Assembly: GCA_050114795.1 (NCBI GenBank)
Contig: JASFRS010000034.1
Span: 1 to 18,130 of the forward strand
Origin: JASFRS01 sp050114795
GTDB taxonomy: Bacteria > Pseudomonadota > Alphaproteobacteria > Sphingomonadales > CAKZYD01
Length of the DNA: 18,130 nt
Direction: 5' to 3'
In this document: positions 1 to 7,016 of the stretch, piece by piece
How positions within the stretch are numbered: position 1 is the stretch's first letter
Layout of the letters: each line of letters starts with the position of its first letter
Position numbers and translations under genes: made by a program
The notes under the pieces: model-generated
Told to the model about the DNA's origin: nothing
Database searches by the model: none
The model's input: the letters and a program-made list of their open reading frames with translations, nothing else

Positions 1-751
1 TACCGCGGTAAAACTGGAATATGTTCAAGCGAGCAACCAATCCCACAAGCAGGGTCGGCACGACCAGCATATGAAAAATACTGGCCGCATATAATGTGAG
101 CGCAAGCCAGCCAAGAGATTGGAGAACACCCAACCCGGTGGTGCCCACAACCGATGCAATCAATGCAAACACACCGAAAGGCGTGAATTCCATGACCCAA
201 TGCGTGATGCGCAGGATGACCTCTGTTGCGCCATTGAAAAAATGCCGAACCGGGTCTGCTGCCGAACCGACTTTTTTAATGGCGAAACCAACAAGCAAAG
301 CAAAGAAAATGATTTGCAGGACCGTACCATCTGCCAATGCTTGAACCGGATTGGTTGGAATGATGTTGAGCAGGGTATCAACGGCTGTGACCTGTGCCGG
401 CGCAACACCGGGAAGCTCTAAACCTTCACTTGGGGCACCAATACCTGGGCCAATAAGATTGGCCATGACCAGACCGGTGGTGACAGCTAAGGCGCTGGTT
501 ACAAAAAAGGTGCCAATGGTTTTAACCCCAAGCCGCCCAAGCTTGGATACATCCTCCATCGCGGTCACGCCAGAGATGAGGGAGACGAAGATCAAAGGCA
601 CAACCAGCATTTTAATCAGTCGGATGAATATGTCCCCGACCGGTTTAATCAGAGCGGCATCCTGCCCTGCAATCAAACCAAAAATAATGCCGGCTAATAA
701 TGCACCGAACACCCGCTTCCACAAGGGAATTGCAAACCATCTGGCCACCAT
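1..751 (-). CDS. Dicarboxylate/amino acid:cation symporter, N-terminal part, cut by the left edge
   Basis: This gene is open to the left edge, so only the first 250 residues are visible; the family is usually about 410-440 residues. The protein starts MVARWFAIPLWKRVFGALLA and carries the amphipathic start and first helices typical of the SDF/DAACS (GltP/DctA, SLC1) family. Familiar stretches are IFIRLIKMLVVPLIFVSLIS near residues 42-61, a P-x-N-P-V-Q-A-L loop, LQIIFFALLVGFA, and an EFTPFGVFALIA segment. Members take up C4-dicarboxylates, glutamate or aspartate with Na+ or H+ across the inner membrane. The substrate-binding serine-rich hairpin and NMDGT motif lie in the missing C-terminal half, so substrate cannot be called. 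The start is the ATG at 751, with a GGGGAGA ribosome site at 767-761, nine bases away. It lies 120 bases after the neighbouring minus-strand gene, so it may have its own promoter. Confidence 0.93.
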   Translation of the reverse strand, partial: MVARWFAIPLWKRVFGALLAGIIFGLIAGQDAALIKPVGDIFIRLIKMLVVPLIFVSLISGVTAMEDVSKLGRLGVKTIGTFFVTSALAVTTGLVMANLIGPGIGAPSEGLELPGVAPAQVTAVDTLLNIIPTNPVQALADGTVLQIIFFALLVGFAIKKVGSAADPVRHFFNGATEVILRITHWVMEFTPFGVFALIASVVGTTGLGVLQSLGWLALTLYAASIFHMLVVPTLLVGLVARLNIFQFYRG

Positions 752-780
752 GGGTCAGTTTCTCCCCGAAATCATTTTAT

Positions 781-808
781 GTCTTGTTGCACAATATATG
801 CACAAGAC
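781..808. repeat. Near-perfect inverted repeat upstream of the symporter
   Basis: GTCTTGTTGCA (781-791) is mirrored by TGCACAAGAC (799-808), with one base missing in the right arm and a seven-base AT-rich centre. It lies 30 bases upstream of the symporter start and no T-run follows it on the minus strand, so it looks more like an operator or leader structure than a terminator. No clear -35/-10 pair could be placed around it. Its role is inferred. Confidence 0.35.
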
Positions 809-871
809 CCTACACGACACAGGGCATCGTGCAAGGTTCGAGATGGTAGAATTTTGGTGACTGCTGTGGTT

Positions 872-1339
872 TTACTCGTTCACAGCACGCTTGCGATATT
901 CATCCAGAACCGAGGAAGGCAGTACGGGTGGTGAGCGTTTCTTAGGTTTGCGCGCCAGAATGTGACCGCGGTGACGGTCCAACTCATCATCATAGATATA
1001 CGATTCCGCATTCACCATGGCCGGGCGGGCGCCATCGGATTTGAATTGGGCAGATAGACCAGGACGAACATAGCTGTCCGGCGAATTGGGCGTATCATCG
1101 CGCTGTGACAGAGCACGCGCCAATACATTGGTGCGGTGTTTTAGTTTCTTAATTTGGCTATTTAAATCTCGACGATCAGCCTCGAGAACAGATACATTCG
1201 TATAATAATGCCGGCTGCGTAGAACGAGCAAAAACCAGGGCGCAATAAGCCCCATTAAAACAATCACACCCATCAACACTGTTACCACAGGCGGCCAGGA
1301 TGCGACCCAATTATCAATTCCAACGAAAAAAGACCCCAT
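872..1339 (-). CDS. Unknown membrane-anchored coiled-coil protein, 155 residues
   Basis: I do not recognise this protein. Near the N-terminus is one strong membrane segment (about residues 16-41, WPPVVTVLMGVIVLMGLIAP followed by WFLLVL). It is followed by a charged, heptad-like stretch (about 47-80, with LEADRRDLNSQIKKLKHRTN) that should form a short coiled coil. The remainder is polar, basic and probably disordered (KPKKRSPP near 131-138). With the basic side after the helix, most of the chain is expected in the cytoplasm. The ATG at 1339 has GGTGGA and GGAAGAG just upstream. It is transcribed in the same direction as the symporter. The layout (single anchor plus coiled coil) is common in small envelope or division-associated proteins, but nothing in the sequence fixes a function. 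Confidence 0.75.
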   Translation of the reverse strand: MGSFFVGIDNWVASWPPVVTVLMGVIVLMGLIAPWFLLVLRSRHYYTNVSVLEADRRDLNSQIKKLKHRTNVLARALSQRDDTPNSPDSYVRPGLSAQFKSDGARPAMVNAESYIYDDELDRHRGHILARKPKKRSPPVLPSSVLDEYRKRAVNE

Positions 1340-1682
1340 GGTCCACCAACTCTTCCAATATGCGCTTTAGCGCTTTTGCCCAAATCACCCCATGAAGACA
1401 GTTTTTGCTCCGCCTTTTTAGGTGTTAAAAGCATGTTAGGTCACAAATCTTGTCTCAAAGTTAACAAAATATGGAAGTTTGAAATTCTTCAAAGATTTCG
1501 GGCTTTTGGCAGGTTTATATAACCTCTCCGCATTCAAATATGCGTATTTACATCCTTAAAAAGCTGTTGTTTCATCCCAGGAAACAATCAGTTGAATGGA
1601 AATTTCCCTTTGCAGAGATTGTCAATCACCTGCTTTAAGCGCATATTGTCGCCAAATTGGCATCAGTGCTGGAAATCAGCTT
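1340..1682. promoter_or_regulatory. Divergent intergenic region upstream of cysE, with small inverted repeats
   Basis: This gap lies between the divergent 155-residue gene and the preferred cysE start. It is AT-rich and holds several short dyads: TTTGAA-ATTC-TTCAAA (1478-1493), AAATA-TGCG-TATTT (1536-1549), a hairpin TTGTTTC-ATCCCAG-GAAACAA (1567-1587) and the palindrome GGAAATTTCC (1598-1607). TATATAAC near 1516-1523 could be a -10 element, but no good -35 matches it. From 1596 an open frame runs in phase into cysE (see cysE). No further gene was seen here. Confidence 0.3.
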
Positions 1683-2402
1683 ATGAGGCAGACTTTGCGA
1701 AATTACATTGAGTCCGTTAAGAACCGCGACCCTGCGGCCCGGTCATTTATTGAAATTGCTTTGCTATATCCAGGCGTCCATGCGATTGCATTCCATCGTA
1801 TCGCGCATTGGCTATGGTCTCATAATTTATATTTCTTAGGACGTGCCACTTCTCAATTCAGCCGCTTTCTAACAGGTGTGGAAATTCATCCCGGTGCCAA
1901 AATCGGCAAGGGGTTTTTCGCCGACCATGGCATGGGCATCGTTATTGGGGAAACTGCTGAAATCGGGGATAATGTTACGCTTTATCATGGTGTGACCTTG
2001 GGCGGGGTTGACCCAGCCAACGGCGAAAGCGGTAAGCGTCACCCAACACTGCAAGACAATGTGATCGTTGGCGCAGGGGCACAGATATTAGGGCCTATCA
2101 CTATAGGCGCGCGTGCGCGCATCGGTGCAAACTCCGTCGTCACCAAAGAAGTACCTGAAGGGGCAACTGTCGTTGGTATTCCAGGACGCATTGCTCTGAT
2201 TGACGGCAAAGAGGCCGCGAAACCCTTTATGGCTTATGGAACGCCCTGCGATCAAATTGACCCTGAATTAAACCGCATTACTGCATTAAAATGCGAAATG
2301 GAACGCTTGCGCGCGCGCCTTGAGTCCATCGAAGCAGATGTGGATCAAGTTTCTGAAGATGAAGAAGAAACGGCCGAACGCTGGTCCGGACACGGCATCT
2401 GA
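1683..2402 (+). CDS. cysE: Serine O-acetyltransferase
   Basis: The enzyme transfers acetyl from acetyl-CoA to L-serine, giving O-acetylserine, the first dedicated step of cysteine synthesis in the cytoplasm. Numbering below is from this start (239 residues). A short helical N-terminal part (MRQTLRNYIESVKNRDPAAR) is followed by the left-handed beta-helix with hexapeptide repeats, containing HPGAKIGKGFFADHG (the catalytic His is in ADHG), GETAEIGDNVTLYHGVTLGG and the KRHP His. The family's short form starts just like this, and GGAAA lies upstream of the ATG at 1683. The frame stays open upstream to an ATG at 1596, which would add 29 residues containing three cysteines. The tail ends in an acidic stretch and then WSGHGI, with the terminal isoleucine used by E. 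coli CysE to dock into CysK. The gene meets cysK tail to tail, five bases apart. Confidence 0.93.
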   Translation: MRQTLRNYIESVKNRDPAARSFIEIALLYPGVHAIAFHRIAHWLWSHNLYFLGRATSQFSRFLTGVEIHPGAKIGKGFFADHGMGIVIGETAEIGDNVTLYHGVTLGGVDPANGESGKRHPTLQDNVIVGAGAQILGPITIGARARIGANSVVTKEVPEGATVVGIPGRIALIDGKEAAKPFMAYGTPCDQIDPELNRITALKCEMERLRARLESIEADVDQVSEDEEETAERWSGHGI

Positions 2403-2407
2403 TAATC

Positions 2408-3391
2408 TTAGTCCATCCAAGGCGGTGTAGGCAGGTTCTTTTCCCGTAAAAAGGCCGGGTTGAATATGCGGCTCATATAACGCATACCCGAATCACATAG
2501 CATGGTGACGATGGTATGCCCCGGCCCCATTTCTTTTGCCAATTTAATAGCACCGCCGACATTAATACCTGATGATAAGCCAAGGCAAAGGCCCTCTTCC
2601 TTCAGCAAATCATAAACAATGGGCAAGCCTTCTTCATCACTGACGCGAAATTGCGTATCAATGGGCGCATCTTCTAGATTCGCTGTGATTCGACCCTGCC
2701 CAATGCCTTCAGCAATAGAAGAGCCTTCGGAACTTAGCTCACCATGGGCATAATAATTATAAAGCGCGGCACCCATTGGGTCAGTCAGTGCAATGACAAT
2801 GTCCTGATTACGCTCTTTCAGGCCCATGCCTGTTCCAGCCAGTGTTCCACCCGTTCCCACAGCGCAGGTAAAGCCATCGACTTTACCCTCAGTCTGCTCC
2901 CAGATTTCTTTGGCGGTCGTGCAGATATGCGCCCGGCGATTAGCAACATTATCAAACTGATTGGCCCAGATGGCGCCTTCGGTTTCTTCAGCAATGCGCC
3001 TTGAAGTATGGACAAAATGACCCGGGTTGGAAAAGGGAGCCGCAGGAACCAGAACCAGTTCCGCCCCCAGGGCACGAAGCGTATCCTTTTTTTCCTCGCT
3101 TTGCGTTTCAGGCATAACAATGATCGTGCGATAGCCTTTGGCATTACCGACAACAGCCAAGCCAATGCCCGTATTACCAGCGGTCCCTTCGACCACAACG
3201 CCGCCGGGACCTAAGTCCCCACGTTTCTCCGCATCCGCGATGATATATTGCGCCGCGCGGTCTTTCACCGAGCCACCGGGGTTCATAAATTCGCATTTAC
3301 CCAAAATTGTACAGCCGGTTTCTTCAGACGCACGTTTTAATTTGACCAGCGGCGTGTTTCCAATCAACTCAAGCGTATTCTGGGCAGTCAT
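2408..3391 (-). CDS. cysK: Cysteine synthase A (O-acetylserine sulfhydrylase family)
   Basis: This PLP enzyme (327 residues) condenses O-acetylserine with sulfide to make cysteine, directly after CysE. PGGSVKDR (residues 38-45) holds the PLP lysine. EGTAGNTGIGLA is the substrate loop (TAGNTG in place of the TSGNTG of E. coli). GTGGTLAGTG binds the PLP phosphate, and LCDSGMRYMS lies near the C-terminus. The FMNPGGSVKDRAA and TAGNTG versions together with the ending LPTPPWMD match what I recall of the CysK form common in alphaproteobacteria. Because these loops also occur in cystathionine beta-synthase-like relatives, exact substrate preference is less certain than the fold; pairing with cysE supports the cysteine synthase call. 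The ATG at 3391 has AAGGA seven bases upstream. A strong hairpin lies just ahead of the ribosome site. Confidence 0.93.
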   Translation of the reverse strand: MTAQNTLELIGNTPLVKLKRASEETGCTILGKCEFMNPGGSVKDRAAQYIIADAEKRGDLGPGGVVVEGTAGNTGIGLAVVGNAKGYRTIIVMPETQSEEKKDTLRALGAELVLVPAAPFSNPGHFVHTSRRIAEETEGAIWANQFDNVANRRAHICTTAKEIWEQTEGKVDGFTCAVGTGGTLAGTGMGLKERNQDIVIALTDPMGAALYNYYAHGELSSEGSSIAEGIGQGRITANLEDAPIDTQFRVSDEEGLPIVYDLLKEEGLCLGLSSGINVGGAIKLAKEMGPGHTIVTMLCDSGMRYMSRIFNPAFLREKNLPTPPWMD

Positions 3392-3414
3392 GTCTTAATC
3401 CTTTTTCCCCATAC

Positions 3415-3446
3415 ACATAAGGGACTCAAACCTGAGCCCCTTATGT
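3415..3446 (-). terminator. Strong hairpin between the NSS transporter gene and cysK
   Basis: A 14-bp stem (ACATAAGGGACTCA, AACC loop, TGAGCCCCTTATGT on the plus strand) lies 48 bases after the transporter stop and 24 bases before the cysK start. Its single imperfect pair is A-C on the plus strand but becomes a G-U wobble in minus-strand RNA. The helix is therefore unbroken only in the transcript that reads transporter to cysK. No U-run follows, so it could be a Rho-assisted or RNA-processing end of the transporter transcript, or a leader structure of cysK. Confidence 0.55.
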
Positions 3447-3493
3447 AGGAAGTGTTTGCTGATGGTGCAAAACAGTTTTTCTTAACTGACGCC

Positions 3494-4849
3494 TTAAAAA
3501 ACGCCGATAACGCTCAAGAAAATAAGAATCAGCGCGATTGGGCAGATATAACGCGCCATCGCATACCAGATGTTGAACTGATGGTCGTTGATTGTGTGCA
3601 GCTCAGACCGCATGGATATACGCGCCATAAACCAGCCGACAAAGACAACCATCAAAAGCCCGCCTAGGGGCATGATGATATTATTGGTCAAGAAGTCGAT
3701 ACTATCGAAAATAGTAAGACCGAAGAATTTCAATTCCGCCCAGTGATTGAAGGACAGAACCGTTCCAATACCAACAACAAAAATAGTTCCACCCGCTGAT
3801 ATCGCGGCGATGGGGCGTTTGAAACCACGGTGTTCTTCCAACCAAGATACGACTGGCTCCAGCAAAGAAATGGAGGACGTTACTGCTGCAATTGTCAGAA
3901 GCAGGAAGAAAGCCGTTCCAACAAATTGACCACCTGGCATTTGTCCAAAAGCGATGGGAAGGGTAACGAAAATCAACCCTGGCCCTGCACCAACTTCCAA
4001 GCCGTAAGCAAAAACAATGGGGAAAATGACAAGGCCTGCAAGCAAAGCCACAGCGGTATCCGCACCGGCAATAATAAAAGATGAACGCGGGATAGAAACA
4101 TCTTCAGGCAGATATGCGCCATAAGCTAACATGGTTCCAAGGGCGAGCGATAAAGAGAAAAATGCCTGTCCCAGGGCCTGCAGAACCACATCGGCATTCA
4201 CTTTGGAGAAATCCGGTTCAAACAGGAATTTCACTGCCGCCGCACCATCACCGGTTGCCATAGAGTAAATCGCAAGACCAATCAGCAAGATAAACAGGGC
4301 CGGCATCAGGAATGTGACGGCCTTTTCCAAACCACCCTTAATACCGCGCGCCACGATAAAGACCGTGATAGCCATAAAAGCCAGATGCCAAGCCACAAGA
4401 CCGGGGGCGTCAGCGAGAAACCCGCTGAACAGCTCACCGGAAGCTTCAGGGGTGATATTGCTCAACCCGCCCATAGCTGTAGTCGCAATATAATAAAGCG
4501 TCCACCCACCAATCACGCTGTAAAAGCTCAAGACAAGGAAAGCACCAATTGTACCCAGCCAACCGACGCCTGACCAGGCCTTGGACCGACCTTCATCCGT
4601 TGCGACCATTTCTAATGATTTAGGTGGGCTGCCGCGGCCGCGCCGACCCAGAGACAATTCAGCAATCATGACGGGGACACCAACCCCGAAGACACATAAT
4701 AAATAGATGGCAACAAAAGCGGCACCACCACTCTGCCCGGCTTCATATGGAAATTTCCAGATATTGCCTAAACCTACGGCTGACCCAACGGCTGCCAAAA
4801 TAAAGGCGGCGCGCGACGACCAATTACCGTGTTGGGATGTGCGTTGCAT
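3494..4849 (-). CDS. Sodium-dependent transporter of the NSS (SNF) family
   Basis: This is an inner-membrane Na+-coupled symporter of the LeuT fold, 451 residues, the normal bacterial size. TM1 carries AAVGSAVGLGNIWKFPYEAG (about residues 19-38), the unwound helix that binds substrate and sodium. TM8 has AAVTSSISLLEP, whose TSS supplies Na2-site hydroxyls. I count eleven hydrophobic segments, as in the eleven-helix bacterial members such as MhsT and TnaT, rather than the twelve of LeuT. Bacterial relatives carry amino acids such as tryptophan, tyrosine or leucine; substrate cannot be fixed here. The ATG at 4849 has GGGAG just upstream. It is upstream of cysK on the same strand, but the hairpin between them suggests at least partial separation of transcripts. 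Confidence 0.93.
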   Translation of the reverse strand: MQRTSQHGNWSSRAAFILAAVGSAVGLGNIWKFPYEAGQSGGAAFVAIYLLCVFGVGVPVMIAELSLGRRGRGSPPKSLEMVATDEGRSKAWSGVGWLGTIGAFLVLSFYSVIGGWTLYYIATTAMGGLSNITPEASGELFSGFLADAPGLVAWHLAFMAITVFIVARGIKGGLEKAVTFLMPALFILLIGLAIYSMATGDGAAAVKFLFEPDFSKVNADVVLQALGQAFFSLSLALGTMLAYGAYLPEDVSIPRSSFIIAGADTAVALLAGLVIFPIVFAYGLEVGAGPGLIFVTLPIAFGQMPGGQFVGTAFFLLLTIAAVTSSISLLEPVVSWLEEHRGFKRPIAAISAGGTIFVVGIGTVLSFNHWAELKFFGLTIFDSIDFLTNNIIMPLGGLLMVVFVGWFMARISMRSELHTINDHQFNIWYAMARYICPIALILIFLSVIGVF

Positions 4850-5019
4850 GGTTTCTCCCTGAATTTTATTTTTATGGGGTATTAGTGGGAGAGATGGCGC
4901 GGATTTGCAACAATTTTCAATACTACGTGTAATTCCAACTTTCTGTTATATTTTTTGCAATTACATGATAGATAATACAACTGTAGCGTTCAAATAACTT
5001 ACAAAACAGGGGCTTTTAT

Positions 5020-5628
5020 ATGGCAAATTATGTCATCATAAGAATTAGGACAATCAAAGGACAACTAACAAAAGTTTACCCTGGAAACTTTGATATTGAA
5101 AACGACCCCGATTATGCGGTGTCTAAAAAACAGAATCCTCACGCAACTGAGTTCTCTCCCGTCGGCAAAGCAAGTAGCCGTGATTTTGTTGAGTTTTGGC
5201 AAGGCCAGCCCACTATTGCTGAATCAGTTCTTTTGCATGTGACTGCTGAAGCCTCAAAATTAAAGAAGGTCTATAAGCCGCATGTCGAACAAGAGGTTTT
5301 TAAAGATGGTCAAGAGGCAGTTATTGCTGCTAGCGCTTTAAACGAAGGTCTGTCTACCAGTCCAAATGCAAGTGACGGGAGCGGCGATGAAGAAGGACTT
5401 CGCGGGTTCATCATTTCCGTGTTCACTTTTGCTATTTATTTCAATTTTTTCTTAAATATCATTGTTGGATTCTTTGCAGGAGGGTTTTCTGGGGTTGAAT
5501 TCAGTCCGCTTCTTGCATTGCTTGGAGGAGTCTTCGGTCTGATCCTCGGCGCCCTAACTTCAGGAGGCGGATTGATCCTCTTGGATATACGAACACATTT
5601 GAGTTTATTGAATAAACGAGCGAGTTAA
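5020..5628 (+). CDS. Unknown protein with two C-terminal membrane helices, 202 residues
   Basis: I do not recognise this protein. It has a soluble N-terminal part (residues 1-107) opening with a beta-like stretch, MANYVIIRIRTIKGQLTKVY. Next is a Ser/Gly/Asp linker (108-126), then two long hydrophobic helices (about 129-154 and 161-188, the second Gly/Leu-rich) and a short basic tail. There is no signal peptide, so the N-terminal part is probably cytoplasmic. The ATG at 5020 has AGGGG seven bases upstream. A hand count gives about 43% G+C, below its neighbours, and the 170 bases upstream are very AT-rich, which fits later acquisition or relaxed selection. It stands alone on its strand between minus-strand genes, and its end converges on the J-domain gene with a ten-base gap and no terminator. 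Confidence 0.75.
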   Translation: MANYVIIRIRTIKGQLTKVYPGNFDIENDPDYAVSKKQNPHATEFSPVGKASSRDFVEFWQGQPTIAESVLLHVTAEASKLKKVYKPHVEQEVFKDGQEAVIAASALNEGLSTSPNASDGSGDEEGLRGFIISVFTFAIYFNFFLNIIVGFFAGGFSGVEFSPLLALLGGVFGLILGALTSGGGLILLDIRTHLSLLNKRAS

Positions 5629-5638
5629 AGTTCGCAAT

Positions 5639-6133
5639 TCAAGCCGCCTCTTTCAGCAAATCATAAGCCGCCCGCACGTCATGAAACATTTTGGTCGCTT
5701 CCGGGTCACCGGGATTTATATCCGGGTGATAGCGCTTTGCTAATTTACGGTAAGCCCGCTTAATTTCATCAGGTGTTGCCGTGCCGGGAAGACCCAGAAC
5801 ATCCAGGGCTTCTTCGCGCGCGCTTGACCCGTCAGGTCCCATCCAGGTCCAGGTATTGGCGCGGGCATATTCGCGCTGGGCTTCATCTTCCTTTTGCATG
5901 CGCTCGGCTTCTTCCGCACTTACGCCTGCAAAATAATTGTAGCTGCGATTAAATTCAGCGGCATGGCGCTCGCAAAAATGCCATTTCTCGCGGCTATTCG
6001 GTGACTTCGGAGCGGGATGTTCCCCTTTCTCCATACAGCCGATGCGGTCGCACAAGCGAACCTGAACCGGGTCTTGATCCCGTCCATATTCTCCCCAACG
6101 GGGGAAACCCCAATCTAATGTGCGTGCACTCAT
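5639..6133 (-). CDS. J-domain protein with N-terminal Cys/His motif
   Basis: The protein has 164 residues. The C-terminal part (about 107-163) is a J domain: ALDVLGLPGTATPDEIKRAYRK, then KLAKRYHPDINPGDPEA with the HPD triad at 136-138, and a closing helix. J domains stimulate DnaK ATPase, so this should be a co-chaperone. It lacks the Gly/Phe, zinc-finger and client-binding parts of full DnaJ. The N-terminal half has C28-x4-C33 and C54-x2-H57, spaced like a small zinc site, followed by a helical charged region. This Cys/His plus J-domain layout is one I recall from other alphaproteobacteria, but its client is not known to me. It is transcribed divergently from chvI. Confidence 0.85.
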   Translation of the reverse strand: MSARTLDWGFPRWGEYGRDQDPVQVRLCDRIGCMEKGEHPAPKSPNSREKWHFCERHAAEFNRSYNYFAGVSAEEAERMQKEDEAQREYARANTWTWMGPDGSSAREEALDVLGLPGTATPDEIKRAYRKLAKRYHPDINPGDPEATKMFHDVRAAYDLLKEAA

Positions 6134-6317
6134 AACTGCATTTAACCCGTTACAAAATCGGCTGTATTTTTATTTCCAGGCATAATTATAGCAAATAAGC
6201 TAAATTACCCTTCAGACTTGGCTTAAACGTTGAAGGCGCAAAAGAATTCCCCTTTTCCGCCACGTTTTGGTCGCAAAGCCTTCTTAGGCCGAAAGTCTGA
6301 CCTTAAGAGGACTTATT
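6134..6317. promoter_or_regulatory. Divergent intergenic region between the J-domain gene and chvI
   Basis: This region should hold promoters for both flanking genes. The chvI ribosome site AAGAGGA (6305-6311) lies six bases before its ATG. Two eight-base arms, TCAGACTT (6212-6219) and AAGTCTGA (6293-6300), are exact inverted copies about 73 bases apart, which may be chance. No convincing -35/-10 pair was found. Confidence 0.3.
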
Positions 6318-7016
6318 ATGAGCGCAACAATTGCCCTTGTCGATGATGATCGCAATATTTTGACAAGTGTTTCCATCGCCCTCCAGGCGGAGGGGTTTAA
6401 AGTTCACACCTATCCTGACGGGGCGGCGGCCTTGGATGAGCTTATCCAAAACCCGCCAGATATGGCTGTTCTAGATATTAAAATGCCACGTATGGATGGC
6501 ATGGAGCTTTTGCGTCGTCTGCGCCAAAAATCCAACATACCCGTCATATTTCTAACATCCAAAGATGAAGAGATTGATGAAGTTCTTGGCCTGAAAATGG
6601 GGGCTGATGATTATATCGGCAAACCTTTTTCCCAGCGCCTGCTGATTGAAAGAATCAGGGCCGTATTGCGGCGCGCTGAGAATAATCGGAAAAAGCCCGG
6701 GGGCAATAAGGAAGCGTTGATACAACGCGGCAAGCTAGTGATGGATCCCGAACGACATTTTGTGGCCTGGAACGGACAAGAGGTCCAATTGACTGTGACG
6801 GAATTCCTTATCCTTGAGGCTTTGGCCAGCCGCCCCGGCTATGTCAAAAGCCGGGATCAGTTGATGGATGCGGCTTATAGCGATGATATTTATGTGGATG
6901 ACCGCACCATCGACAGTCACATCAAAAGGTTGAGGAAAAAATTCCGCGTCCTTGACAAGGAGTTCTCTAGCATCGAAACCCTTTATGGTGTCGGGTATCG
7001 ATATAGCGAGAGTTGA
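6318..7016 (+). CDS. chvI: Response regulator ChvI (OmpR family)
   Basis: This is a DNA-binding response regulator of 232 residues. The receiver domain (about 1-120) has the acidic pocket DDD at 9-11, the phospho-acceptor D53 in VLDIKMPRMDGMELLRRLRQ, T80 in FLTS and K102 in GKPF. A winged-helix OmpR domain (about 132-230) ends ETLYGVGYRY. The start MSATIALVDDDRNILTSVSI closely matches ChvI of rhizobia as I recall it. In rhizobia and Agrobacterium, ChvI with ChvG controls envelope, exopolysaccharide and acid-response genes. Its stop shares one base with the chvG ATG (TGATG), so the two are translationally coupled. Confidence 0.96.
   Translation: MSATIALVDDDRNILTSVSIALQAEGFKVHTYPDGAAALDELIQNPPDMAVLDIKMPRMDGMELLRRLRQKSNIPVIFLTSKDEEIDEVLGLKMGADDYIGKPFSQRLLIERIRAVLRRAENNRKKPGGNKEALIQRGKLVMDPERHFVAWNGQEVQLTVTEFLILEALASRPGYVKSRDQLMDAAYSDDIYVDDRTIDSHIKRLRKKFRVLDKEFSSIETLYGVGYRYSES

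Noticed and set aside
351..860. Plus-strand open frame of 169 residues over the left-edge symporter
   Set aside because: It is antisense to a clear transporter frame, its residue make-up is that of a reversed membrane protein gene, and it has no ribosome site or recognisable domain.
3415..3446. T-arm-like GGTTTGAGTCCC on the minus strand, hinting at a tRNA
   Set aside because: The stem continues past any T-arm, no acceptor, D or anticodon arms can be formed around it, and no CCA end is present.
6212..6300. Long-range inverted arms TCAGACTT and AAGTCTGA as a regulatory loop for chvI
   Set aside because: Eight-base arms 73 bases apart are easily found by chance and no supporting site pattern was seen.
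7013..7015. TTG as the chvG start
   Set aside because: The ATG three bases later overlaps the chvI stop as TGATG, the usual coupled arrangement, so TTG is unnecessary.
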